64,000 nt of DNA from Corylus avellana (lineage: Eukaryota; Streptophyta; Magnoliopsida; Fagales; Betulaceae). Under the pieces are notes generated by a model. The model did no database searches. It was not told the origin of the DNA and worked only from the letters and a program-made list of their open reading frames with translations. The position numbers were made by a program, and so were the translations under genes. The first letter of the stretch is position 1; each line of letters begins with the position of its first letter. Where the stretch lies: contig NC_081548.1 in assembly GCF_901000735.1 (NCBI RefSeq), positions 12,906,354 through 12,970,353 of the forward strand. Direction: 5' to 3'. This document shows positions 34,087 through 46,493 of this stretch, in pieces.

Positions 34087-35449
34087 TGTTGTGCAAATTT
34101 ATTTAACTCGCAAGTGTACGAATCAATTGTAGTTTAATGGATTGCAAGTGCGAGGTCGATCCCACAGAGAATTGTATTTTTGAAAGAGCAATTTATATCT
34201 AAACTAATTAAATCCTAATCTAGTTCTAAAAGGGTTTTGATTTTTGAGTTTTGAAAATTAAAGGATAAACATAAACTAAATAAAATAAGTAAATCTAAGG
34301 ATAAAGGTACTAAGGTTTGGGAATTAACACTCACCAAATCATAACAACATACTTTATGTTCATCAATATTAATCCGAAGTTCTCACAAATTAAATCACAG
34401 ATATGTTTTACTATGCTTCAAAGAATTAATCAAAACCATCTCATGTATCCATTCATTGACCAAATCACAAAAGGAATCCAAATTAAATTGAAACACCAGA
34501 TGTATCCGTAGAATAAATCACAAGGGATATCCAATTTTTATGAGTTAAAAGCCAAGCAATCAATCATATGAAATTATCTCAAATCATCAAATGTATCCTT
34601 GAATCACAAGAGATATCCAAGAATCACTCCATACAATTGATTAGAAGTAAAACAATTGAAATATAAAACCCAATAAAATCAGAATAATAAAAACTTACAT
34701 AAAAGTATTGATGTTCTTCATTGGTGAGGCTTCATCCCCAACCTTAGTTGGGAATTTAGCTCCACATAAAAATAAAATCTAAACCTAAACCTAAACCTAA
34801 ACCTAAACCTAAACCTAAACCTAAAGAAAAGCTAAACAAAAGAATTTTGCTCTCTGGGATTGTGTATATATTCTTGAATGCAAAGAAGTCTATTTATAGG
34901 CTTAGGGAAGTCCTAGAAGCCCAAGTAAACCTAGATAATTCGGAGGTCTGTCTCCTAGTTAAAATAGAAGTCTGAAATCGGAATAGGATTCGTCCAGATT
35001 TGTGTCCTTTAATTGCGGGGCGATTTTGGCATAGTAACTCTACGAATTACGAAAATCCTATTTCACAACAAATTGTAGTATTTTGAGCTAGCTTTCCAAT
35101 TCCGTTTGAATTACTTCAATCCGATATTTGAACGGAGAGTTATGGTCAAAATACTAAGACATGTGCAGAATCTGAATTTGAATCCGATCCGAAATCTTAT
35201 CAAATCTGAACTTTAATCTGATTTAACCTTTCCTTAGATTTGGTTAGACTTAACCACACAATCTAGGTCTTCTCAAAGTATGCTTTCTTCCAAACTTTGC
35301 ATTTTTCCCTTTAAAGCTGCAGTTTTTCTTCAATGACCCACAAAATACTAAAAACACAAAACTAACACAAAATATTAAATAACGACACAACTAAAGGATT
35401 AACTAATGTAAATAAAGGGGTCTAAATATGCAATATTTGACACTTATCA
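34087..35449 (-). repeat. 3' LTR of element A
   Basis: 1363 bp, plus strand TGTTGTGC...CACTTATCA. Contains seven CCTAAA units (34786-34827). Differs from its partner LTR at noticeably more sites than the two LTRs of element B differ from each other. Confidence 0.88.
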
Positions 35450-36794
35450 AACACCCCCAAACTTACATTTTGCTAGTCCCTTAGCAAAACAAAACAAAAA
35501 ATAAAATGAAAGCAATAAACATAAATCCTCTTTCGTGGGAGAGACGATTGCATTTAGCATATGCAATAAGCCTTTTAAACCCCTAGGCATCCCTAGTGGA
35601 CGAGTGAAGTCTCGTGAGGGCTTAACAGGAATGATACCCACAAACATTGTGCACTATGTTGTTAACAAGAAAGAAGTTTCACATAAACCCTGGTTCTTAT
35701 TCATGAGCAAACTTAAAAAGACAAACACCATCATAACAGTCAAAAGGAAATCCAAAATCAAATTACTCATAAATGGACAATTGAGACCTCATATGTTCTA
35801 AAAAGTGTAAAGTGTAATTAGCATACAATCATGAAGCTTTCTGCTTAAACTCAAGACAAGTTCCATAAAATTTGAAAGAATCCCTAACAAATGAAACAAC
35901 TGAGGCAAGATATGCATTTTTTTTTTTTTTTTAATAGGCTTTGCAATGTCTAACTCCCTTAAGCTTTCTAATTGACTCATGTAACAAGTGTTAGGCCAAT
36001 GACTCCCAAGCCAGGTAGCTTTAGGGCACTAGATGTAGAACATCCCTAAGGGCTTATTAACTTAAGTCAAAAAGGCTACTAAGCCAGACTAGCCATATCA
36101 TAAATCAACACTGAACTTCACACCTTTTGACGCGAACACTCAATGCTTAATGAGGCAAGAGGTCCGGTTACTCAGTGAAAAACTCAACATGATCTTTATT
36201 TTCTTTTTCCTTCTCTTTTTTATTTATTTATTTATTTATTATTTTTTTTTTTTATATATATATATCTTGCAAGCCAATGGTTATTCATCAAATAGGTCAT
36301 CCAACAAATCTCAAAGAGAACAAGCTTAAGCTCAAACATCATACCTCACAGAAAACATGCTAATGTGCTCATAAAAATTTATTTCAAAACAAGTGAAATC
36401 TCTTTTACCCAAAAATAGGTCAAAGGACTCAAACTTCTAATGACATAATGATGATGTTCAACCCTTTAAGCAAGCTAATGAAATGCAAATCACAGTTATA
36501 GTTTAACTCAAACTTGATAACAACATAGCACAATTTTTTTTTTTTTTTTCAAATTTTTTAACACAAAATGACAAATAAAAATAAACAAATAAAAACAAAA
36601 ATAAATAGACAAAGTGTTTTTCCATACCCCCAAACTTGAATTACACATTGCCCTCAATGTGTAGTATAGAAATACATTACCGGAAATAAAGAAATCTAAG
36701 TGTGAACAAGGCTAGGGCGTCCCCCAAACTTAAACACCAAAACACCTGTCAACAAAAACTAACAGCAATATTTTTTTTTCACAGAAACAAAACA
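35450..36794 (-). other. 3' untranslated interior of element A
   Basis: 1.3 kb between gag and the 3' LTR, with no coding sequence. Conserved almost base for base in element B and, more distantly, beside the LTR at 53212 (54756-55698), so it is a family trait. It includes T-rich tracts (35918-35933, 36534-36550), a TTTA run (36222-36240) and two CCCCCAAACTT motifs (35453-35463, 36628-36638). Confidence 0.6.
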
Positions 36795-38084
36795 TCAAAA
36801 GATTAATTGCTGTTTGAAACAAAAACAAATAAAAAGAAATGCAATATAATGAAAAAGGAAAGAAAGAATTTGTGGAGTGAAGTGCAGAAAATAAACTGGA
36901 GAAGAAACTTTACAGCGCTTCCCCCTATCATGCGGATGTCCAACCAATCCTTTCCACCCTTTCTTCTTCAAAACTTCATAGCCCTCTGGAAGGATGTTTC
37001 GCCATATTATGTAGACTTGCTTGCTTCGACAGATCTTCTTAGGAAAGTGGTTCCTAGATTTGTGTGCTTGTGTGCACAAGTCCTTGAATATCTTGACATA
37101 AGATGACTCCTGATGTGCCTCAAGAGGGACAGTGATGTAGGCGGTAGCTTCAGTACTCACTTCCATGTCACTGGGTAGGTCAGGATTTGTTGGTGGCTCA
37201 CTGTTCTCATGGTGCTCAACTTGCTCAGGGTGCTCAACTTGCTCCTCTTTCTCTTCCTCCTCTTTGTTATCCGCAATTTCCTCACTCTCAAGTGTGATGG
37301 TGACCTGGGCATGCTCATGATAAGAATTTTTGGAATCATCCTCATCAATCATGTAGTGCCTTTCAGCCATCAGCTGACTTTGAAGCTCTTCTTCCTCTAT
37401 TCTGTTGAAGTCAGCAACTAGATGACTGATCTGTCCTTCTATCTTGGTCATGGCCTGCTTAAGTTCTTGTATGTCTCTGTTGTTAGCCATGTTGGAATTC
37501 CTCATCTCCTGTACGGCTTGATTGGTGAAACCTTTTAGCTCTTGTATATCTTGGGAATTGCTCAAGGTAGTATTCTTCATATCTTGCTTTATCTCTTGTA
37601 TGTTTTTATCCATTGATTGCATGAATGCTTTCATCATGTCTTCCAGTGATGACTGTGGTGCAGGCACTTGAGTGGTAGACTGATAAATAGGAGGTTGAGC
37701 TTGATGATCGAACTGTGGATATTCTGAATAGTGCAATTCATCAAATTGGTAAGCATAATTTCCTGTAGCCTGAGCTGATCCTGAGAAATCATATTGGTTG
37801 CTCCAGTCCGGGTTATAACAATTGAAATTTGAATCAAACCCCGGGCTAGAGAAACTGGTGTTCATTTGTTCATATGAAAAGTTAGATCTAGCTGCTCTGA
37901 TTTGATCTAATTTGTCCCATAAGTCATTGAGCTCAGTTCGCAGATCTGGACAATTGTTCTCCTCATGATAAGGATTGAAACAAAATGAACATGGTTTATT
38001 TGGGTAAAAATTTTGAGGGTAGTTGGTAGGAGCTGGTGTCCTACAACTAGGAGATGCATTAAAATCATTAAAATGAAAATTCAT
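36795..38084 (-). CDS. Gag-like protein of element A, zinc knuckle near the N terminus
   Basis: About 429 codons from ATG at 38084; an in-frame stop lies just upstream. Residues 1-30 are Asn/Pro-rich, then CSFCFNPYHEENNC gives a full C-x2-C-x4-H-x4-C knuckle. Next come a Tyr/Asn/Gln-rich stretch, a predicted coiled coil (about 150-235, with IQELK repeats), an acidic Glu-rich linker (about 260-305) and a basic tail (KIFKDLCTQAHKSR) resembling the part of Athila Gag-Pol before protease. The usual capsid part of Gag before the knuckle is missing. In full elements such a protein packages RNA in cytoplasmic particles; here only the nucleic-acid-binding part and linker remain. Element B encodes nearly the same protein. 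Confidence 0.75.
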   Translation of the reverse strand: MNFHFNDFNASPSCRTPAPTNYPQNFYPNKPCSFCFNPYHEENNCPDLRTELNDLWDKLDQIRAARSNFSYEQMNTSFSSPGFDSNFNCYNPDWSNQYDFSGSAQATGNYAYQFDELHYSEYPQFDHQAQPPIYQSTTQVPAPQSSLEDMMKAFMQSMDKNIQEIKQDMKNTTLSNSQDIQELKGFTNQAVQEMRNSNMANNRDIQELKQAMTKIEGQISHLVADFNRIEEEELQSQLMAERHYMIDEDDSKNSYHEHAQVTITLESEEIADNKEEEEKEEQVEHPEQVEHHENSEPPTNPDLPSDMEVSTEATAYITVPLEAHQESSYVKIFKDLCTQAHKSRNHFPKKICRSKQVYIIWRNILPEGYEVLKKKGWKGLVGHPHDRGKRCKVSSPVYFLHFTPQILSFLFHYIAFLFICFCFKQQLIF

Positions 38085-38131
38085 GCTTCCCCTCACTTTT
38101 TAGCATGCAGATATGCCACATAAAACATTAA

Positions 38132-38134
<3 letters not shown>

Positions 38135-38164
<30 letters not shown>
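38135..38164. repeat. (AT)n microsatellite
   Basis: About 15 AT units in the leader of element A; element B has only about five (47828-47839). Confidence 0.95.
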
Positions 38165-38167
<3 letters not shown>

Positions 38168-38522
38168 TTAATTTAATTTTTTTTAAAATAAAATAAACTA
38201 AAAGAACAACTAACACAACAAAAAAAAATGAAAACTAAAATTTAAAAACTCACAAAAAGGACTAAAAATAAATTTTTTGGCAAAGATCTACGAAACTGCT
38301 GCTTTTGCTATGAGTGCGCTTGATCGCGCTGATGTGCGGAAGGTGCTGCGGCAAAACTGTAAAACAAGCCAAAGAAAACAAAAAACAACAAGAACAATCT
38401 TTTTTTTTTTATTAGTAACACGAATAAAACAAAACAAATTGCAGAAAAATAAAATCCTAATTATAACTAGTAGAAGAATAAAACTAATTTAGAAATAAAT
38501 TGGTTTCAAAAATTGAACAATT

Positions 38523-38539
38523 CCCCGGCAACGGCGCCA
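38523..38539 (-). promoter_or_regulatory. tRNA-Asp primer-binding site of element A
   Basis: Plus strand CCCCGGCAACGGCGCCA equals the 3' end of plant tRNA-Asp(GUC) including CCA, so the minus strand would anneal that tRNA. It lies six bases from the LTR. This primer is typical of Athila/Tat-type gypsy elements. Confidence 0.9.
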
Positions 38540-38545
38540 AAAACT

Positions 38546-39881
38546 TGTTGTGCAAATTTATTTAACTCGCAAGTGCACGAATCAATTGTAGTTTAATGGA
38601 TTGCAAGTGCGAGGTCGATCCCACAGAGAATTGTATTTTTGAAAGAACAATTTATATCTAAACTAATTAAATCCTAATCTAGTTCCAAAAGGGTTTTGAT
38701 TTTTGAGTTTTGAAAATTAAAGGATAAACATAAACTAAATAAAATAAGTAAATCTAAGGATAAAGGTACTAAGGTTTGGGAATTCACACTCACCAAATCA
38801 TAACAACATACTTTATGTTCATCAATATTAATCCGAAGTTCTCACAAATTAAATCATAGATATGTTTTACTATGCTTCAAAGAATTAATCAAAACCATCC
38901 CATGTATCCATTCATTGACCAAATCACAAAAGGAATCCAAATTAAATTGAAACACCAGATGTATCCGTAGAACAAATCACAAGGGATATCCAATTTTTAT
39001 GAGTTAAAAGCCAAGCAATCAATCATATGAAATTATCTCAAATCATCAAATGTATCCTTGAATCACAAGAGATATCCAAGAATCACTCCACACAATTGAT
39101 TAGAAGTAAAACAATTGAAATATAAAACCCAATAAAATCAGAATAATAAAAACTTACATAAAAGTGATGTTGTTCTTCATCGGTGAGGCTTCATCCCCAA
39201 CCTTAGTTGGGAATTTAGCTCCACATAAAAATAAAATCTAAACCTAAACCTAAACCTAAAGAAAAACTAAACAAAAGAATTTTGCTCTCTGGGATTGTGT
39301 ATCTTTTCTTGAATGCAAAGAAGTCTATTTATAGGCTTAGGGAAGTCCTAGAAGCCCAAGTAAACCTAGATAATTCGGAGGTCTGTCTCCCAGTCAAAAT
39401 AGAAGTCTGAAATCGGAATAGGATTCGTCCAGATTTGTGTCCTTTAATTGAGAGGTGATTTTGACATAGTAACTGTACGAATTACGAACATCCTATTTCA
39501 CAACAAATTGTTATTTTGAGCTAGCTTTCCAATGCCGTTTGAATCACTTCAATCCGATATTTGAGCGGAGAGTTATGGTCAAAATACTAAGACGTGTGCA
39601 GAATCTGAATTTGAATCCGATCCGAAATCTTATCCAATCTGAACTTTAATCTGATTTAACTTTTCCTTAGATTTGGTTAGACTTAACCACACAATCTAGG
39701 TCTTCTCAAAGTATGCTTTCTTCCAAACTTTGCATTTTCCCTTTAAAGCTGCAGTTTTTCTTCAATGACCTACAAAATACTAAAAACAGAAAACTAACAC
39801 AAAATATTAAATAACGACACAACTAAAGGATTAACTAATGTAAATAAAGGGGTCTAAATATGCAATATTTGGCACTTATCA
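38546..39881 (-). repeat. 5' LTR of element A
   Basis: 1336 bp. Three CCTAAA units against seven in the partner. A TATA-like CCTATAAATAG on the minus strand at 39324-39334. Confidence 0.88.
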
Positions 39882-42800
39882 ACTACCCTGTGGACTTCAT
39901 TGTCCTAGATACAGAGATGGAAAATGCAGAAATTCAAGTTCCAATCATATTAGGGCGTCCCTTTTTAGCTACGGCTAATGCCCTAATCAACTGTAGAACT
40001 GGAGTCATGAAGATATCATTTGGAAACATGACAGTGGAACTGAACATCTTTGATATCAGCAAGCAGCCATTTGAGTATGAGGAGGTCAGAAGCACATGCT
40101 TAATTGAGGAGATAGTAGAGAAAACTGTCAATGAACCAGATATTGAAGACCCCTTGGGAGAATGCCTGATTGCACTGGGAAGTGACATGGCACTGGACAC
40201 TTTATTGGAACAAGCTGACGCCTTGTTAGACTCAACGCCTGAGATAAAGACGGAGACTACAGAAATTTCTTTGACATCGTCCCCTGATCCATCTTCATTA
40301 GCAGCTGAGCCTGTCAAGCGGGAGTTGAAGCCTCTACCAGACACCCTGAAGTACAAGTATCCGGATCCTATAGAATCTCTGCCTGTGATCATTGCTGCCG
40401 ATTTGGATAGTGATCAGGAACATGAGCTGCTAGAAGTTTTGAGAGAGCATAAAGAAGCAATCGGGTGGTCAATAGAAGATATCAAAGGAATCAGCCCTGC
40501 AGTAGTGATGCATAAGATTCATCTGGAAGAAAATGCTAAAACTTCTCGCGAGCCACAGAGACGGTTGAATCCGACCATGCAAGAGGTAGTTCGAGCAGAG
40601 GTAATTAAACTTCTGGATGCGGGAATCATATACCCAATCTCTAACAGCAAATGGGTGAGTCCCATTCATGTGGTGCCGAAGAAGGCAGGGATTACAGTTA
40701 TCAAGAACAAGGAAAATGAGTTGGTCCCCACTCGTGTGCAGTCAGGATGGAGAGTGTGCATTGACTACAGGAAGTTAAATGCCGTGACAAGAAAAGACCA
40801 TTTTCCTCTACCTTTCATCGATCAGATGTTGGAGAGATTGGCAGGCCATGAGTATTACTGTTTCCTTGATGGTTACTCTGGCTACAACCAAATTCCACTG
40901 GACCCCGAAGATCAAGAGAAGACTACTTTCACTTGTCCGTTCGGTACGTTTGCCTATCGCTGTATGCCGTTTGGATTGTGCAATGCACCAGCCACTTTTC
41001 AGCGATGCATGATCAGCATCTTTTCAGATATGGTTGAACGTCACCTGGAGATCTTCATGGATGACTTCTCAGTCTTTGGTTCATCATTTGGGGAATGTCT
41101 ACATCATCTCACATTGGTGTTGGTACGGTGCAAGGAGAAGAATTTGGTTCTGAATTGGGAAAAATGCCACTTCATGGTGAAACAAGGAATTGTTTTGGGG
41201 CATGTAATTTCCCACAAAGGTATTGAGGTTGACAGAGCTAAGGTTGATCTGATATCTAACCTTCCGCCCCCGCGGACAGTTAAGGAGGTTCGGTCATTTC
41301 TGGGACATGCTGGGTTCTACAGAAGATTCATCAAGGACTTCAGCAAGATAGCAAGACCTCTTTGTAATCTATTGGCAAAAGATGTTCCTTTTGACTTCAA
41401 TGACAAGTGCCAGACAGCCTTTGAGATTCTGAAAAAGACCTTAACTTCTACACCAATCATTCAGCCACCTAATTGGGGGGTTCCGTTTGAGATAATGTGT
41501 GATGCCTCCGATTATGCTGTGGGAGCCGTTTTGGGTCAGGGAGTAGAGAAGATTCCGCATGTCATATACTATGCCAACAAGACTCTGAATGATGCACAAC
41601 TTAACTACTCCACTACTGAAAAGGAGTTGTTAGCTGTAGTGTTTGCTCTGGATAAGTTTAGATCTTACTTGCTAGGGTCTAAAGTCTTAGTCTACTCGGA
41701 TCATGATGCACTAAAATATCTATTGTCAAAGAAAGATGCTAAATCTCGTCTCATCCGGTGGATTCTGTTGCTGCAAGAGTTTGATATTGAAATTCGGGAC
41801 AAGAAGGGTTCCGAGAATGTGGTAGCTGACCATCTATCTAGGCTGGTTGTCGACTTCAATGAAAATGCTGTGCCGATTGCTGAGACATTCCCTGATGAAC
41901 AACTTATGCACATCTCTCAAAATCATGCACCATGGTTCGCAGACATAGTGAACTACCTTGTCACTGCCCAAATGCCATCACATTGGACTAGGCAAGACAA
42001 ATCAAAATTCTTGGCTGGGGCGAAGTACTTCTTTTGGGATGATCCTTACCTGTTCAAATACTGCCTATATCAGATTATAAGGAGATGCATTCCTGAAAAT
42101 GACCAGCAAAATGTCCTATCTTTTTGCCATGATCATGCATGTGGAGGCCACTTCAGTTCTAAAAAGACCGCGGCGAAGATTCTTCAAAGTGGATTCTATT
42201 GGCCCTCCATTTTTCGTGATGCCCATGCCTACTGTTCAGCCTGTGATAGATGCCAGAAGTTGGGGAGCATTGGAAGAAGGAATATGATGCCGCTGAACCC
42301 GATCCTTATTGTGGAGCTGTTTGATGTTTGGGGCATTGATTTCATGGGTCCCTTCCCTAATTCTTATGGGTATCTTTTCATCCTTGTGGCGGTGGATTAT
42401 GTTTCCAAGTGGGTGGAGGCTATTGCCTGCAAGACTAATGATCACAGAGTCGTGTTGCAATTTTTGAAGGAAAATGTGTTCGCACGTTTTGGGACACCAC
42501 GTGCCATCATCAGTGATGGGGGGAAGCATTTCTGCAACCGATATTTTGAGCAACTCATGAAGAAGTATGGTATTACTCATAAAGTTGCAACTCCCTACCA
42601 TCCTCAGACAAGTGGGCAAGTTGAGATATCCAACAGAGAAATCAAGAGGAATTAGAAAAGACGGTGAACCCGACAAGGAAGGACTGGTCTCTTCGACTCA
42701 ATGACGCTCTGTGGGCATACCGGACTGCATTCAAGACTCCAATTGGCATGTCTCCCTACCGACTCGTGTATGGCAAGGCTTGTCACCTCCCTGTGGAATT

Positions 42801-43061
42801 GGAGCACCGGGCTTATTGGGCTATAAAGCAGCTAAATTTCAACCTCACCAAGGCTGGTGAGCAAAGGAAGTTACAACTAGATGAATTAGAAGAATTGAGG
42901 AATGATGCCTACAACTATGCCAAGCTATACAAAGATCAGATGAAGAAGATCCATGACCAAAACATTTTGAGAAGATCATTTGAAGTTGGTCAGAAAGTCC
43001 TCCTTTACAACTCACGTCTGCATCTGTTTCCAGGAAAGCTCAAATCCCGATGGACTGGACC
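39882..43061 (+). pseudogene. Athila-like Ty3/gypsy Pol: protease end, RT, RNase H, integrase
   Basis: Open from the LTR junction to 42655 (the first seven residues of the frame are LTR-derived). Order: C-terminal protease (LGRPFL near residue 34; the catalytic DSG-type part is cut off), RT (FMDD at residues 399-402), RNase H (CDASDYAVG, Asp 548), zinc-binding H2C2 region ([10 protein letters not shown]... CSACDRC) and integrase with Asp 827, Asp 886 and Glu 922, an exact D,D-35-E spacing. A one-base deletion near 42646 shifts the frame and introduces a TAG; the remaining integrase end continues from 42664 ([15 protein letters not shown]) to the gap. That tail is characteristic of the Athila/Tat side of gypsy. 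It lacks gag and both LTRs in this window. It is the only near-complete pol here and a plausible enzyme source for gag-only relatives. Confidence 0.93.
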
Positions 43062-43161
43062 NNNNNNNNNNNNNNNNNNNNNNNNNNNNNNNNNNNNNNN
43101 NNNNNNNNNNNNNNNNNNNNNNNNNNNNNNNNNNNNNNNNNNNNNNNNNNNNNNNNNNNNN
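43062..43161. other. Assembly gap, 100 N
   Basis: One hundred N. Left of it is gypsy pol; right of it is copia sequence already seen at about 33442. Confidence 0.98.
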
Positions 43162-43801
43162 TGCAACATACAATACATGAGGTAGAACACATAATGTCAC
43201 AATAAGCAAGGAGACTAGCCATGTAACCCCAACCCAATCTAGATAGGACCCTGATTACCTTCAAGTTTGTCTAACCTAAAGGTAATGTCATTTATAAAGG
43301 AAATGATTTGGTTAAGGGAGTCATTGTGTGTCTCAATCTTATAATCATTTGAGTTTTCCCTAATTGGAGATTTATAAGAGAGACGATTGCAGTGAGGTCG
43401 GATATGACCTATTTTGCCACAAATATGACACGTGGGAACTTTCCTCTAATAAGGTATTCTCCTCACAAGAGCATGAGAGATTTGTCCAATGGACCCTTTC
43501 ATTCCCAGAAAATTTGGAGGCCTATTAGTAGTTCTAACTTTTCCCTTGTCATTTTTCTCAAGACTACTTAACACAACATGTGAAGCATATGAGGCACAAC
43601 AAAATTTATCAAATTTTTCGAAGCTATCGCATTTCTTGAAGTGGAGGCAATTTGATCATATCCAATTCCATGTTTATCACCAAATGACTTTTGCATGATC
43701 AGAATGTTGTTCAGTTTAGAAGAAGGGGATTCATTGATAGAGTCTGCTTTCTGGGCATCTTCCGATCCCTTGATTCCATCCATTTTGTTCATCAAAACTT
43801 G
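43162..43801 (-). pseudogene. Copia Gag-Pol fragment, second copy
   Basis: Repeats 33442-34081 with the same zinc knuckle (43389-43430) and the same stops. Across element B it is continuous with the copia gag at 49585-50160, so this is the true host of element B. Confidence 0.8.
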
Positions 43802-43806
43802 ATTTT

Positions 43807-45147
43807 TGTTGTGCAAATTTATTTAACTCGCAAGTGTACGAATCAATTGTAGTTTAATGGATTGCAAGTGCGAGGTCGATCCCACAGAGAATTGTATTTT
43901 TGAAAGAGCAATTTATATCTAAACTAATTAAATTCTAATCTAGTTCCAAAAGGGTTTTGATTTTTGAGTTTTGAAAATTAAAGGATAAACATAAACTAAA
44001 TAAAATAAGTAAATCTAAGGATAAAGGTACTAAGGTTTGGGAATTCACACTCACCAAATCATAACAACATACTTTATGTTCATCAATATTAATCCGAAGT
44101 TCTCACAAATTAAATCACAGATATGTTTTACTATACTTCAAAGAATTAATCAAAACCATCTCATGTATCCATTCATTGACCAAATCACAAAAGGAATCCA
44201 AATTAAATTGAAACACCAGATGTATCCGTAGAACAAATCACAAGGGATATCCAATTTTTATGAGTTAAAAGCCAAGCAATCAATCATATGAAATTATCTC
44301 AAATCATCACATGTATCCTTGAATCACAAGAGATATCCAAGAATTACTCCACACAATTGATTAGAAATAAAACAATTGAAATATAAAACCCAATAAAATC
44401 AGAATAATAAAAACTTACATAAAAGTATTGATGTTCTTCATCGGTGAGGCTTCATCCCCAACCTTAGTTGGGAATTTAGCTCCACATAAAAATAAAATCT
44501 AAACCTAAACCTAAACCTAAACCTAAAGAAAAACTAAACAAAAGAATTTTTCTCTCTGGGATTGTGTATTTTCTTGAATGCAAAGAAGTCTATTTATAGG
44601 CTTAGGGAAGTCCTAGAAGCCCAAGTAAACCTAGATAATTCGGAAGTCTGTCTCCCAGTCAAAATAGAAGTCTGAAATCGGACTAGGATTCGTCCAAATT
44701 TGTGTCTCTTAATTGCGGGGCGATTTTGACATAGTAACTGTACGAATTACGAAAATCCTATTTCACAACAAATTGTAGTATTTTGAGCTAGCTTTCCAAT
44801 GCCATTTGAATCACTTCAATCTGATATTTAAACGGAGAGTTATGGTCAAAATACTAAGATGTGTGCAGAATCTGAATTTGAATCCGATCCGAAATCTTAT
44901 CCAATCTTAACTTTAATCTGATTTAACCTTTCCTTAGATTTGGTTAGACTTAACCACACAATCTAGGTCTTCTCAAAGTATGCTTTCTTCCAAACTTCGC
45001 ATTTTTCCCTTTAAAGCTGCAGTTTTTCTTCAATGACCTACAAAATACTAAAAACACAAAACTAACACAAAATATTAAATAATGACAGCTAAAGGATTAA
45101 CTAATGTAAATAATGGAGTCCAAATATGCAATATTTGGCACTTATCA
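43807..45147 (-). repeat. 3' LTR of element B
   Basis: 1341 bp, four CCTAAA units. Shares the variant GTGTACGAATC with the 3' LTR of element A, where both 5' LTRs have GTGCACGAATC. Confidence 0.9.
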
Positions 45148-46493
45148 AACACCCCCAAACTTACATTTTGCTAGTCCCTTAGCAAAACAAAACAAAAAAT
45201 AAAATGAAAACAAGAAACATAAATCCTCTTTCGTGGGAGAGACGATTGCATTTAGCATATGCAACAAGCCTTTTAAACCCCTAGGCATCCCTAGTGGACG
45301 AGTGAAGTCTCGTGAGGGCTTAACAGGAATGATACCCACAAACATTGTGCACTATGTTGTTAACAAGAAATAAATTTCACATAAACCCTGGTTCTTATTC
45401 ATGAGCAAACTTAAAAAGACAAACACCATCATAACAGTCAAAAGGAAATCCAAAATCAAATTACTCATAAATGGACAATGGAGACCTCATATGTTCTAAA
45501 AAGTGTAAAGTGTAATTAGCATACAATCATGAAGCTTTCTGCTTAAACTCAAGACAAGTTCCATAAAATTTGAAAGAATCCCTAACAAATGAAACAACCG
45601 AGGCAAGATATGCATTTTTTTTTTTTAATAGGCTTTGCAATGTCTAACTCCCTTAAGCTTTCTAATTGACTCATGTAACAAGTGTTAGGCCAATGACTCC
45701 CAAGCCAGGTGGCTTTAGGGCACTAGATGTAGAACATCTCTAAGGGCTTATTAACTTAAGTCAAAAAGGCTACGAAGTCAGATTAGCCATATCATAAATC
45801 AACACTGAACTTCACACCTTTTGACGCGAACACTCAATGCTTAACGAGGCAAGAGGTCCGGTTACTCAGTGAAAAACTCAACATGATCTTTATTTTCTTT
45901 TTCCTTCTCTTTTTTATTTATTTATTTATTTATTTATTTATTTTTTTTATATATATATATCTTGCAAGCCAATGGTTATTCATCAAATAGGTCATCCAAC
46001 AAATCTCAAAGAGAACAAGCTTAAGCTCAAACATCATACCTCACAGAAAACATGCTAATGTGCTCATAAAAATTTATTTCAAAACAAGTGAAATCTCTTT
46101 TACCCAAAAATAAGTCAAAGGACTCAAACTTCTAATGACATAATGATGATGTTCAACCCTTTAAGCAAGCTAATGAAATGCAAATCACAGTTATAGTTTA
46201 ACTCAAACTTGACAACAACATAGCACAATTTTTTTTTTTTTTCAAATTTTTTAACACAAAATGACAAATAAAAATAAACAAATAAAAACAAAAATAAATA
46301 GACAAAGTGTTTTTCCATACCCCCAAACTTGAATTACACATTGCCCTCAATGTGTAGTATAGAAATACATTACCGGAAATAAAGAAATCTAAGTGTGAAC
46401 AAGGCTAGGGCGTCCCCCAAACTTAAACACCAAAACACCTGTCAACAAAAACTAACAGCAATATTTTTTTCACAGAAACAAAACATCAAAAGA
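45148..46493 (-). other. 3' untranslated interior of element B
   Basis: Collinear with 35450-36794; only single-base changes and different lengths of T, TTTA and AT runs. No coding sequence. Confidence 0.6.

Larger units (their letters stand above)
34087..39881 (-). mobile_element. Gag-only gypsy element A (TR-GAG type)
   Basis: LTRs 34087-35449 and 38546-39881, tRNA-Asp primer site 38523-38539, a polypurine tract next to the left LTR (35451-35463, GGGGGTG on the minus strand) and one gag-like ORF. No protease, RT or integrase. Left flank is ATTTT but right flank is ACTAC, so the two ends do not share a target duplication, unlike element B. It would need enzymes from an autonomous relative. 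Confidence 0.85.

Noticed and set aside
34786..34827. CCTAAA tandem run as interstitial telomere repeat
   Set aside because: Plant telomere units are heptamers (CCCTAAA). These are hexamers, short, and found at the same place in every LTR of one gypsy family.
37157..37348. Lys/Arg-rich minus-strand frame within gag
   Set aside because: Out-of-frame shadow of the acidic Glu-rich linker of the gag ORF.
38523..38539. tRNA-Asp gene
   Set aside because: Only the 3' 17 bases of tRNA-Asp are present and they stand next to an LTR; it is a primer-binding site.
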